Below, one piece after another: positions 54,401 through 64,000 of a stretch of DNA of 64,000 nt. A program made the translations under genes and the position numbers. Under the pieces are notes generated by a model. That model saw only the letters and a program-made list of their open reading frames with translations. It ran no database searches and had not been told where the DNA came from. Each line of letters opens with the position of its first letter. Positions within the stretch are counted from its first letter, which is position 1. The DNA is from Ligula intestinalis (lineage: Eukaryota; Platyhelminthes; Cestoda; Diphyllobothriidea; Diphyllobothriidae): positions 5,119,422-5,183,421 of the forward strand of contig JAYGXS010000007.1 of the NCBI GenBank assembly GCA_036362985.1, read 5' to 3'.

Positions 54401-54758
54401 ATTGTGCTTGCAGGGATGGAATTGTTAAGTAGAAAGCGGCAAAATGAACACAGTAAATATCAATTTAATATGTCTTAATTAGACTATGAAGAATCAGCCC
54501 AAGTAAACTGACCTTATCTCATTACAATTTTCCTGAAATTGTTTTGTAATTCCTTTGGTCACATTACAGATTCCGACATTGCGGATAAATCTTGACCTTG
54601 ACTAAAATCGTGCTTAATTCACAGCCCCTTCTGACTGACCTAAAATGGCGCATTGTTTATAATGTTTATGCTTTTGTCGATTATTCTTGGATGAATTATC
54701 GTGTAAACGGGATTTTCTTCACAGCAAACCCCTTCTGCGTGTATAAATATTGAAAAAT

Positions 54759-57081
54759 ATGAACAAATTAATGTATCCACGCACGGATCTCAATCAGCGT
54801 GTATTACCACAAACCAGATTAGAAAAGGATACTACATCATCAAACCCCGAGGCTCCAAAAGACAGTCCTAACTGGGCTAGTAACGAAATCCATAATTCGT
54901 CCTACAGCACTGCTGGAGTTGCACAGAATGCAAAAGGAAAGTCTACAACAGGTGAAGTATCTTCAAAACAGTCCCCGGTTAAAATAAACATGTGGAAACA
55001 GTCCAACGTCGGATTCTCCGCACTTCCAACACAAATAAATCGCAAGGCGAATCAAAAAGGTTTCACATTTAACATTCTCATTGTGGGTGCATCTGGACTC
55101 GGAAAATCAACATTTTTGAATTCACTTTTTATGACGGATATTTACAATGACACATACGCCGTAAGCGATTGATTCTTTGGGATTTTTTATAACTAACATT
55201 TTACTTGTGTGAAACAAATCAAATATCGACTTAAGTTAGAAATGTTAGTTAGGGTTCCCTAGCGTTTTAAAGATATATTAGGAGACAGGGTTCCTACCTA
55301 AACAGAGATCCATTTCGAACGGGCGCCATCGCACTACGTATTATGTGAGATAACATGCGACTATTATTTAAATTAAATATATTTGACGGAAATGGTTTTC
55401 CTAAATCTAAACCCGACCAACAGTCATTTCAAGTCATGGTTATTACTAAGAGACTTAAGTGAAATCCATTTTTAAGGTAGAGGTCGATCAGTGAAACGCT
55501 GTGCGAGGGGTTGCCCATAAGACAAGGTAGACCGAAAGGTTCATTTTAAGCATATTTATCGTCATCTGTCCGTCATGCCCAAATTCTGGGTTGTTTGATT
55601 AAGGATTCGAAGCCAGAGTCCGTTGGTCACTGAGCATTTTCAGTCCATCGTTCCACCATTGATCTAAAGGCCTTTGGCGGAGGTTTGTCTGAATATGGCC
55701 GACTGACAATGGTTAACAAGTCAGTTTTAAAGCACTACAGTCTCCAATTTTCTTTATTTATTTCTCTTAACAAAGTGGGTACCTGTGAAAGTTCTGTTCG
55801 GGAGGTGTGAGACAATACTTCCATTTGTTCCGCAATCGAGATAAACTATCATGCAATTTTTTTCATTTCTTTTATCGCGTTTTATTCTTTAAAGCCTGGC
55901 TTGTTTGTTAACTCCGCCGCTACAACTGCGTTTTGTCAGAAATTATTGCATATTGACATGCAGGTCACACAAAAAGCATCGTTACTAACCATCAGTATCG
56001 CCAGTATCCTCTTTTATGCAGGTATTATATGTCCAACCTGTGTCACTAAGACACACACACACACATCTATGTCAGACCTAACAACCACACGAAATTGATT
56101 ATCATGGACCTTCCGTTGTCGCCGGGCTTTAAAACGCCTATTTCGTGGACTTTGCATTCCCTTACTTACTTAACCAATGCTATGCGATTGTAAAATTATA
56201 CCTTTTTACTTGAGGAGACTTATTTGCCGAGCATAGAAAGAAACCTCTGAGCACTTGTCTGCTTTAAAGGTTCCTCATACCTTTCACTTATGTTGAACTT
56301 TATCACAGAGCTCTGTATACAGTAAACCAAAAGAAGCCAGCTCGCACTAAAGTAGATTGGACTGATCTTTTTTTAAAATTACCAAATGCGTTTTAAATGA
56401 TTATCCTATTTCGAAGTTTTGCCATCAGAATGATAAGAACACTATCAATGGCTTTCATTCAGATAGTTTTTTACTTTCAGTGTTTATTTAACTAAAATTT
56501 ACTAACTTAACTGCAGTTTTAGGCGCTTCTTGATTAGGACATTTGCATGAATGTTAGGGCAAATGGTGCTGGATTCATCTGATTTCATGCAATTTTTTCA
56601 ATTGTACTGCGTTATGTCCTTCCTGGTCGTGACGTTTGAAAAGATATCCAGCCCAGCATTACTTTGCCGTTGTATATCATATTAGATTTTCATGTGCACT
56701 GTGTTTCTGTTTCACAAACGTCAGGGTCCATCAGTTCGATTTTATCGTGATAGAACGACAAGTCCAGTGGCATCAGCTACATTCGAACTCACAGAAAACA
56801 ATGTTTCCCTTGGAATGACCGTCATCGACACGCCAGGCTTTGCCGAATCACTTGACAATTCGGCCTGTTGGGAGCCCATCCTGAATGAAATTGACCGACG
56901 GAATGCAGCCTTTATGGATGCTGAACTGAACATCAACCGCAACATCTCCGGCTGTGGTTCACATGGACGTCTGGGTGTCTTTCCAGAGCAGCTTATCCAC
57001 GCCTGCTTCTATTTCATTGAGCCCACTGGGCACGGGCTCCGAATGGTGGATCTTAAAGCCATGCATCATCTTTGCGACAAG
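54759..57081 (+). CDS. Septin, N-terminal half (two exons)
   Basis: Exon 1 (coding 54,759-55,160) and exon 2 (56,725-57,081) join in phase 0. Septins are GTP-binding proteins that form cytoskeletal filaments at membranes and the division site. The P-loop is GASGLGKST after FTFNILIVG (about 55,086), the G3 motif is VIDTPGF and the septin-typical CWEPILNEID, CFYFIEPTGHGL and MHHLCDK follow. Before the P-loop lie about 105 residues rich in Ser, Thr, Asn and Gln. The first ATG after an in-frame TAA (54,744) was used as the start. Exon 1 is preceded by a good acceptor (tcttcacag at 54,723), so a 5' intron or a trans-spliced leader is possible. The G4 motif (AKAD type) and C-terminal part are not found before 64,000. 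The septin group cannot be decided. Confidence 0.85.
55161..56724 (+). other. Septin intron 1
   Basis: GTAAGC at 55,161 and a pyrimidine-rich acceptor ending at 56,724 (cgtcag). A short (CA)n occurs near 56,050. No element is recognised inside. Confidence 0.7.
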
Positions 57082-58780
57082 GTATGCACATAGTTTTCCT
57101 TTCTGATGACGTCAGTGAAATGACCGTGACTGATAAGATGCAACAATGATCAGCTTTTTTGCGCATTATCGACCACCGAGTAAAGACAGAGTTAAATTTT
57201 AAATTTCGCAAACGCTTGATGAGAGCCAACAGTTTAAACTATTCGTTCACAAAATCACGGGGTTAAAATCCTTCCTAAAGCAGCGGTTGATGGGTTTACT
57301 GTATACTACAAAGGAAGAAATTATGCTGTTTCACCATGATATTCAGAGATCAAGTCAATACCTGCTCCATTTTACATTCGGCCGTAAAACGTGCGCCCAC
57401 ATATGAAATACAAATAAGTCATAAACCTTTGCAGACAGAACTGACCCCAAACTGTAGTGTCTATATGTGTGTGTGCTTATTCTGCTTTTGAGACCAACTT
57501 ACATAAGCTTGTCTTCAATTTGATCACGTTGTTAAGCACGCGATTGCCCTGGTTTAAAAAGAACTGGATCTATACTGTCATTTACAATGTTTTAAACCTC
57601 ACAGTGGCTTCTGTGGTAACCAAACAATCTGTTTAATTTTTTAAATTACAGCTACAATCTTAGATGATTGAGTGTTTTATTTTTAAATAAGGATAGACCT
57701 CTAGCTATATATTTGTGTGCACTATCAGTTGTCATGTTAATAGCATTTATTTAGGCAGTTGTCAAGCAGCACTGCTGATGTTTGTTATAATGTACTGACA
57801 TATTTCGTTACTTCGAAGTAGACAGAAGTTATAAATAATATTTAAAAAATAGTTTTGATCTTCCATGTGATTTAGTTATTAGTTTAAATTGAATAAACAC
57901 AGTTGCACTCACTTATTTTAAGGAAGACAGTGGCAATTAAGTACAATTAAAAAGCATTACAATAGTGAATGTAAGTAACGCCTAAGTGCCCGTCAAGGAC
58001 ATTGTGCTTTTGCGATTCAAGTATTGGAAATGGTGTTCAGTTCCCACCTATTCTATTTGGGCCAACTTTTTGACCCAAAACGTTTTTACTGTAAACTGTT
58101 TCACTTTGCCCACACCCAAACATTATAGAGCTAGTTATAGAATGGAAATTTATTGAAACCAGAAGTCAAGACTATAACCTTTCATCTCCATTTATAAAAT
58201 GTGATTATTGAGTCATTTCGCCTCAACTAATGAGCTTAAGCTTTTATATATTCATATCAAAATTTGGCCTAACCTGATATCATTCTTGCCGCAGGATTTA
58301 CTTTCAATTCACACATTTACTACTGTAGAAATTATTAATTAAACACAAATTAGACATAAGACATGAATATACAAACGTAAAATATTGATATATAGACCAT
58401 AAAACAGATAGTAAACATGCATCCGCACACTCCAAACTTCAGAAAATATTTTCCTTCTAAATGACCTTAGTCCTGCTCGGTCCGCCATGTCTTTCTGTTT
58501 TGCTTTGCCCTCTTAGGTTTTCAGCACTATCACTACCATCACCACGAGATGAACGTCTGCGCCAGAGTTAGACTGACAAGAACTGTGGAGACTAGAGCAG
58601 CAGTCGTTTCGAAATGAGTCAAATTCATCTTCTTTAAGTCAGCCTAGCAGTCATTCTGGTTGATTAAAGATGATTGCTTGGGAAATTTTGCTTGGGCAGT
58701 CAGCTTGCTGTTCAGTATTGCTGGATTCCATACGAGCGGTAAAGTTGGGTGGGTAAAATCGACCCAAGCGTAATTAAACT
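57082..58780. other. Probable septin intron 2, left part
   Basis: It begins with GTATGC at 57,082. No septin exon or repeat head recognised here. Confidence 0.5.
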
Positions 58781-58799
58781 CATGGTGCAAGGCGTGGAA

Positions 58800-58870
58800 T
58801 TTTTTGCTCACCTGGTAGATTATTGGCTGCGTAAACGCCTTCCCTAATATGCGGGTTCAAATCCCGCCGA
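58800..58870 (+). repeat. tRNA-like sequence, pseudo-tRNA or SINE head
   Basis: An A-box-like TTGCTCACCTGG and a B-box GGTTCAAATCC inside a perfect 5-pair T arm (GCGGG-TTCAAAT-CCCGC) are present. The acceptor and anticodon stems do not pair, and the 5' side is a T-run, so I reject a functional tRNA. It could still be a Pol III promoter. Confidence 0.65.
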
Positions 58871-58899
58871 ATGCCGCGATTTTTTTCACTAATGGGTCA

Positions 58900-60260
58900 G
58901 TTAAATTCAGCAAATCTGCCAAACCTCCTGAATAATTTCATCTTTACTCGCGGATTTTGTTCGAAACTGCATCTAGGCGAAAAACGAATTGAATAATCTT
59001 GCCATATTTACTGTCTTCTCACCTTCACGCCTGTGTTACTCTGTATGTGATATTGCTCATTGGAATATTTCGTGGCCTGATAGCTTGCCGCTTGCTCGCA
59101 ACCCTTGACGCCGAGGGATGAAGTTGATTTCTTTCGAGGTCCATATGTACGCACATTCCTCTGCGATTAACTGACTATAATTTTCGACAATGTATTTGAA
59201 CGGAGCTATCGAGCCGTTTGACATGACCATTTCGGAAAGGAAGGTATTCGGTTGTTGAGATGGTAAGTGTGACTTGCCCCAACTCCAATATAGCTCGAAG
59301 TTCAGAAATATGCTATTTGAATCACTTTGGATTTTTATTAGTCACTGTAATGAAACCTTTCTCTCCTCAGGCTCGCTGCTAATTATTTGAATTTTTTGAA
59401 GTCCCCAAATCAGGGAACCTAGTTCATTATGCCTTTAACATAATTAGTTTTAAGGTGCCGCAAATAAACCGTACCTCCGGGGCTTACTTCTCCGTTGAGT
59501 TTTATCGTACTGCTCGGAGTCTGTGTATGTCGCACGTCCCTAGTTTCACAACGTATCCATTTTCGCCTATAGCTTAGATTTTTTCATTTAATACAACTTT
59601 GTATCCTTCAGATTAAACTAAACATAAACTCAAACTTCCGGTTAATAAATCAAAGTCGCTGGTTGGTCTCTCACGACCTGTGGGATCCTGTCACCCCATG
59701 ATATTTGTGACAGGTGGATAACGTTTTTAAAGTAAATTTCAACGTGTTTTTGCAATGGGTTGACCTTCCAATTGCGACTTCGATCTCAGTGGCAACCACA
59801 TGTTGCAGTAAAGCGCATTGAAAAAGACGAAGCAGTAGGCACGTCTTGCATCTTACTTCTGGACAAAAATGCAGCGTGAAGCGCCTGAAGTTTCTATCCC
59901 CTTGTTCTAATTCGCCAGTCCTGCAACTATTGACATTTCCGCGCACGAAACGGCTTATTTTGATCGCATAACGCCGAAATTTTAGGAAGACCACATGATC
60001 GGGACTTTGGGTACCACTAGCGGTCAGTTGGATACATGCTACAAAGATGTAGCATTCCTTAATATTTCTGACGACCGTAATGAATCATTTCTCCATTCAA
60101 ACAGCACCGTTTTAATTTCCGAGTTAGACTCGCTATGCCGCATCGAGTTTACTTCCCACTTTCGCATGCGTCAGTCACATTTCGCGTTTCAGAAAACCTG
60201 ACAACTAATAAAGTTGCTATGCGCAGGCCAGCACGAGACTTTCGCAGTTCATTCTTTTGA
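58900..60260. other. Unassigned sequence
   Basis: No domain recognised. A block at 60,128-60,230 ('ccgcatcgagttta', 'tttcgcatgc', 'gtcacattt') recurs at 61,103-61,160 in direct orientation and marks an unnamed repeat. Confidence 0.45.
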
Positions 60261-60261
60261 C

Positions 60262-60540
60262 CCTCGCTAATGAACGTTCACCGAACAGTAACGAAACTCA
60301 CTTGTTCCGCTCTGCCTTGGGTCTCATCTCTTGGGTCCTGACAGCAGCCCTAGCGACTAGTAGTTTATGCAGACAGTATTGCCGACAATGACAAGGCAGA
60401 TTGGAATGGCTATTTCTGGCGTGCCAGCCATTGTCAGCCAGTCATACTCAAACCCCAAGTGGTGCACCACTCGAGGCTTGAACTCGCTACCTTTCCGATC
60501 AGAGCCTAACGCGCTGACTATTTAAGCCGCGAGCTCGTTG
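60262..60540 (-). repeat. tRNA-derived SINE, family S1 (most complete copy)
   Basis: On the - strand the tRNA-like head (about 60,535-60,473; GCTTAAATAG A-box region decayed, B-box GAGTTCAAGCC intact) is followed by the S1 body and ends near 60,262 with a variant of the 'gttcaccga' block. About 280 bases long. Confidence 0.75.
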
Positions 60541-60973
60541 TCCTGCCGGTTTAGAGTTGGAAAATATTGGCACCCGTTGATAAACGTGCACCGGTCGATG
60601 GACGTTCATCAGCTAGTGATATATTTGTTATAACGGATGCCTAGACCGAGATATTGCCGCCCAATGACGTCCTGCGTGAGTTTCCAAAGAGAGAACATGA
60701 CAAGAAGGGTGCAATAGCAGAAGTCTTTGAGAGTTCTATGTACAACAATTTTAGGGAAACAAACTTCGGTCAATGGTGTCCCTTGAGCCAATAAGATGTT
60801 CTCCTGAGGTAGTGGCTAGTCCCATTGGGACCTTGACTCACTGAGTGAATGTAGCTAGAAATTCAAATTATCGATTGATTGTCTAGCTCGAAGCGGTAGC
60901 TCGCGCATAGGCCGATCGATAGCCTATTATGGGCGCGGCTAATTGCTGCTTCCATGCTAGCCGTTGGGCTCCT

Positions 60974-61018
60974 CCTAACAGGATTTACGCTGACGGATCT
61001 CGAAACGTCAGGCGAATA
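60974..61018 (+). ncRNA. Hammerhead-like motif (free-standing)
   Basis: CCTAACAGGATTTACG (decayed CTGATGA region), CGGATCTC, then GAAACGTCAGGCGAATAAA (61,002-61,020). The last block is identical to that of the motif at 3,641-3,687. Confidence 0.45.
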
Positions 61019-61429
61019 AAAATATTCCCCCAACGATCGAATCGTCTTCTTCGTAATTAATTCCTGAGACTCGCATGTTCGCTGTATGGCTACTGTTGCT
61101 AGACCGCATCGAGTTTATCTCCATTTCGCATGCACTGGTCACATTTCACGTTCCAGAACATTTGACGGACTTAAGTGGACGATTCAAATCGCTACAAGGG
61201 ACACTTAACGAAATTGCGACGCGTAGGTCAGGAAGCGACTTCAAAGTTTATTCTTTCATATCCCAAGAACTTTTTTCCCACAAACGTGTTTTATCGGAGT
61301 TAATTCTTTTTAAATGCACAACGGTTGAATGCTCGCATCTTTGGTGGAATAGCACTTTACGTTAAAAGCCACTACTTAACATTTAGTCGGGTCAGAGGTC
61401 ATGTTGGGGCTCCTCAAATGAGTTTTTTT

Positions 61430-61468
61430 GCGTTCTCTGACGTTTCGGAGAGCTAGACCGCCTCTCCC
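61430..61468 (-). ncRNA. Hammerhead-like motif after the third PLE
   Basis: On the - strand a 6-pair stem GGAGAG/CTCTCC with a 9-base loop is followed directly by GAAACGTCAGAG. The CTGATGA half is decayed. It lies about 130 bases downstream of the PLE frame at 61,566 on the same strand. Confidence 0.55.
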
Positions 61469-61559
61469 TTGTCCACAGCGTACATTGCCATGATCTATCA
61501 GCATTTTAAAATTATGGTTGCGCTTGTCGGCAATGAGCTGATCGATTCTCTTCTTGTTC

Positions 61560-62285
61560 GCTGCCTTACCCCTCGTACCGATTTTGGCCTACCTTAACGG
61601 TAGTTGATATTGTGCTTCTTCTCCAACGTGGAGGATGTTGGTGATTCTGCGTCCTCTTCCGGTGCGTTCGTTGCGGTGCCGTTTTCGTTTGTACATAGTC
61701 CTGTTCTTTATTCAATAGGAATTTGTAGACTGTGGTAAGGTCTAGGTGCCCGGTGATGGCTTTTAATGTAAGTACCATGCCTCAAGCATCAGTCTTTTCG
61801 CTTTTGAGGTGCCTTGCCCATAATAGTCGCTCCCTGAATATGGAAGTCGTAGCTAGTCTCTCCATTACTTATTGCAAGTTCCGTGTTTGGATCTGATCTC
61901 CCAACCGCCAGTTTGCCTTCGTGTGGGCTAATCTGCAATTTTCGCCTTGTTTCTCCAACGTAATTACAGTCCCCATCATTACAACGTATCTTATAGACAA
62001 CTGCGGAGCTTTTAGCAGGGACTGTCTGCCTTTAGATTAATCTTCACAATGCCGTATGGTCGCCTGAGGTCGATGGTCTATGCCTGCTCTAGCGGGTTAT
62101 AACAGTCGAGAGACTGCTTCGGAGAGTCCTTATATGTAGGAAATGGCCCTACAGACTTCGAGTTGCTGTTCTTTTGGCAGTCGTCTATTCACTCGGTGCC
62201 TTTCTTGTTTGCTGCGAGAGATTGAGTATCCATTAGCTCCGAAGATGTCATGAAGTTATCGTTGTTGTTCGCTGTAACCAGAAAG
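61560..62285 (-). pseudogene. Penelope-like element, third copy with GIY-YIG domain, heavily broken
   Basis: From about 62,270 downwards the broken frames read as IFGANGYSISRS, LPKEQQLEVCRAISYI, GLSEAVSRLL and, near 62,020-61,930, AVVYKIRCNDGDCNYVGETR: a GIY-YIG start with the two Cys spacing of PLE nucleases. SDPNTELAIS and the tail (MVLTLKAITGH..., 61,778-61,566) follow. Stops and frameshifts occur in every part. Confidence 0.8.
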
Positions 62286-62289
62286 GCAA

Positions 62290-63360
62290 CTTAGGCATTT
62301 ACACATACATTTAATTCTTTGCAGCAGTTGAAATATCCCGAATCTAGAAGGCACCAATCATGACAATCGATAACATGGTAAATCCACAATGAAAGGCTCA
62401 TCTTCTGATCAATATTAGTGTATTATGCTTACAAGCAATGTAGTGTAAATTTAAATATGGGAAGGACGGAAGCCAACAAAGAGAAGATTATGCATTGTCC
62501 TTGGAGATTTTCGAGCTAGGAAATTTCTGTGTACTTAACACTGGTTTTAATAGACTTACCAGGATGGCTATTTTTTGTTTTAGAGAAATTGCTGTCTTGA
62601 CAGGTTTTTAACTTTACGAACTGTCCTTTCTTTTACTGTCTCTAAATAGATTTTTAACAAAATACTAAAACAACTTATCATTCTCAGGTATGCGAACAGC
62701 GCAATGCAATTTTTGACAGTGGTAATCACTTATGCATAGTATTTAGATCTTTCCTTGCTAGTGACCGCCGAGCTCGCCGGCAAGACTAGAACCTGCTTCT
62801 CATATTCATTCATTGGATGTCTGGAAACCATGAAGATTTTCTCTTAAAAGCTTTTTTGAGCGGCTGGTATGCTCTATATATCGTTTGTCGCAGGAACGTT
62901 TGCGAATAACCTCTAACACCTTCCTGGCTGATATACGGAAGTGACATTGCTTTGTTGCAGCGCGTGTGTCGGGGTCGGTAATAAAATACTCGCGCCTATG
63001 GGGTTGACCTCATGAAATTTACAACGACTGACTGTTAATTGAGCAATAACGAGCCCTCACTGATTTGCTGTCAAAGTATGAAGAAATTGCAGCCCTGGCG
63101 CGGAAAATCCTCGCGTGCGCGCGTGGAATACACGCAGTCGAACTTTGGTGGATAGGTTTAGGTCAGCCTGCATCGTGCACATTGCCAGTTCCTGTAAGCC
63201 CGTGATTTTGAGGTCAGTGGCTACCAGCAAGCATATTTATGAGGCTGTGCGGATGCAACAGTCTGTAGTGGATGTGCCTAGATCACTTCAGCCATCAGGT
63301 CGAATCCCAGGTCGGAAGTGAAAAGGCAAGAGTCACCAGATCGAGGGGGTTATTGTATAC
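62290..63360. other. Unassigned sequence
   Basis: No domain recognised. The frame at 63,115-63,321 is short and without motif. Confidence 0.4.
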
Positions 63361-63369
63361 AGAACTCCC

Positions 63370-63650
63370 AGTTGCAGTCTCAGGTGACAGTGGCCACTGG
63401 CGAAGTCAGGGCTGGTCCTGACTGCGTCAAGCCAGGCCTGAGAGAGTCGACTGTGTTGTGTGGGGTCATGAAAGTTGCTCAAGTAGGATTACGAAGCAAG
63501 TTCAAGTGTTATGTTATTGGTGTGTTGCAATTGCCCGAGCGAATGTCGCCTGCGAAGGCCCTCTGCTGCGTGGTCGCGGCTTGTAGTGTTCGAGTGGCAC
63601 TTAGGCGGGCGTGCTTATTTGGAAGCGCGTGTATGCACGGGTGGAGATCA
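63370..63650 (+). repeat. Dispersed repeat R6, copy 2
   Basis: Partner of 29,620-29,890. The open frame 63,318-63,659 lies across it and is not supported as a gene. Confidence 0.6.
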
Positions 63651-64000
63651 CGTGTGTGAGTAAGTGAATATCGGCCAAGTGGTCTTCAGGTCACCAAGTG
63701 GAACAGCCACTTGCAAAGACAAATGACGTTGGGGGCCGCGGACATTGCAAATCTAAGGGAGGAACAGACATTGTGGCCCTCCGCGACAAGTCTTACAATA
63801 ATTTTATCGAAAGCTAGTTGCTGTTTTGAGAAGAGAAGGTTCCCCAAATCACAGGTCAGGGAAGGCGGTATAAATGGATAGAGCTTTACCGCTGGAAAAG
63901 TGAACGTTGCAAAGGTTGTGTTATGAGCCAGCTGCGTCTGCATGCAACGTGTGTCCGTGAATTTATGTGTTGTTTTGTAGCTTTGCCTGCGCGATGAGTA

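Noticed and set aside
58800..58870. Functional tRNA gene
   Set aside because: The T arm and box motifs are good, but the acceptor and anticodon stems do not pair and a T-run replaces the 5' acceptor strand.
63318..63659. 113-codon frame as a gene
   Set aside because: It overlaps dispersed repeat R6, and the other R6 copy has no matching frame.
1..64000. CRISPR arrays, rRNA genes, bacterial operons
   Set aside because: No regularly spaced identical repeats, no rRNA-like conserved blocks and no ribosome-binding-site-led gene clusters were seen.

Overview
This is a eukaryotic, very probably flatworm (platyhelminth) genomic window. The evidence is one small-exon gene with canonical GT-AG introns, a second gene with a flatworm-like exon layout, and a repeat load of CR1/Jockey-like and RTE-like LINEs, Ty3/Gypsy elements and several Penelope-like elements (PLEs), a mixture usual in tapeworms and flukes. 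I cannot resolve the species from the sequence alone; a diphyllobothriidean tapeworm or a trematode are my best guesses. There is no sign of prokaryotic operons, rRNA or CRISPR.

Two host genes are supported. The first (7,179-26,905, + strand) is a 15-exon leucine-rich-repeat gene that I assign to the XRRA1 family. Every splice junction I propose keeps phase, giving about 852 codons. Its introns carry an RTE-like LINE relic (15.6-16.7 kb), tRNA-derived SINEs (19.0-19.9 and 22.7-22.9 kb), a foldback element (17.9-18.5 kb) and other repeats. The second (from 54,759, + strand) is the 5' part of a septin GTPase: two exons carry the P-loop and DTPG motifs, and the rest lies beyond 64,000 or in sequence I cannot recognise.

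The rest is mobile DNA. 1.5-2.8 kb: PLE relics. 3.7-5.8 kb: a nearly readable LINE. 27.5-28.5 kb: a PLE end in a foldback arrangement. 29.9-35.4 kb: copies of a degenerate satellite-like repeat, with a second PLE family at 33.9-35.0 kb. 36.2-39.7 kb: a LINE with endonuclease and RT on the - strand. 41.9-51.0 kb: a nested pile-up in which a Gypsy element (X, - strand) is split by a shorter LTR-flanked Gypsy (Y) and by a LINE (A), and LINE A is itself split by LINE B. 52.2-53.7 kb: a TA-flanked terminal-inverted-repeat element. 61.4-62.3 kb: a third PLE.

The most interesting signal is a set of hammerhead-ribozyme-like motifs (CTGANGA, a stem, then GAAA and a cleavage-site-like TC). One, at 33,902-33,944 on the - strand, has a complete core with complementary stems I and III. 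Eight others are more degenerate. Four lie just downstream of PLE GIY-YIG endonuclease coding sequence, in agreement with published hammerhead motifs in PLEs; the others are free-standing. All readings were made by eye from the sequence; no database search, folding program or alignment was run.
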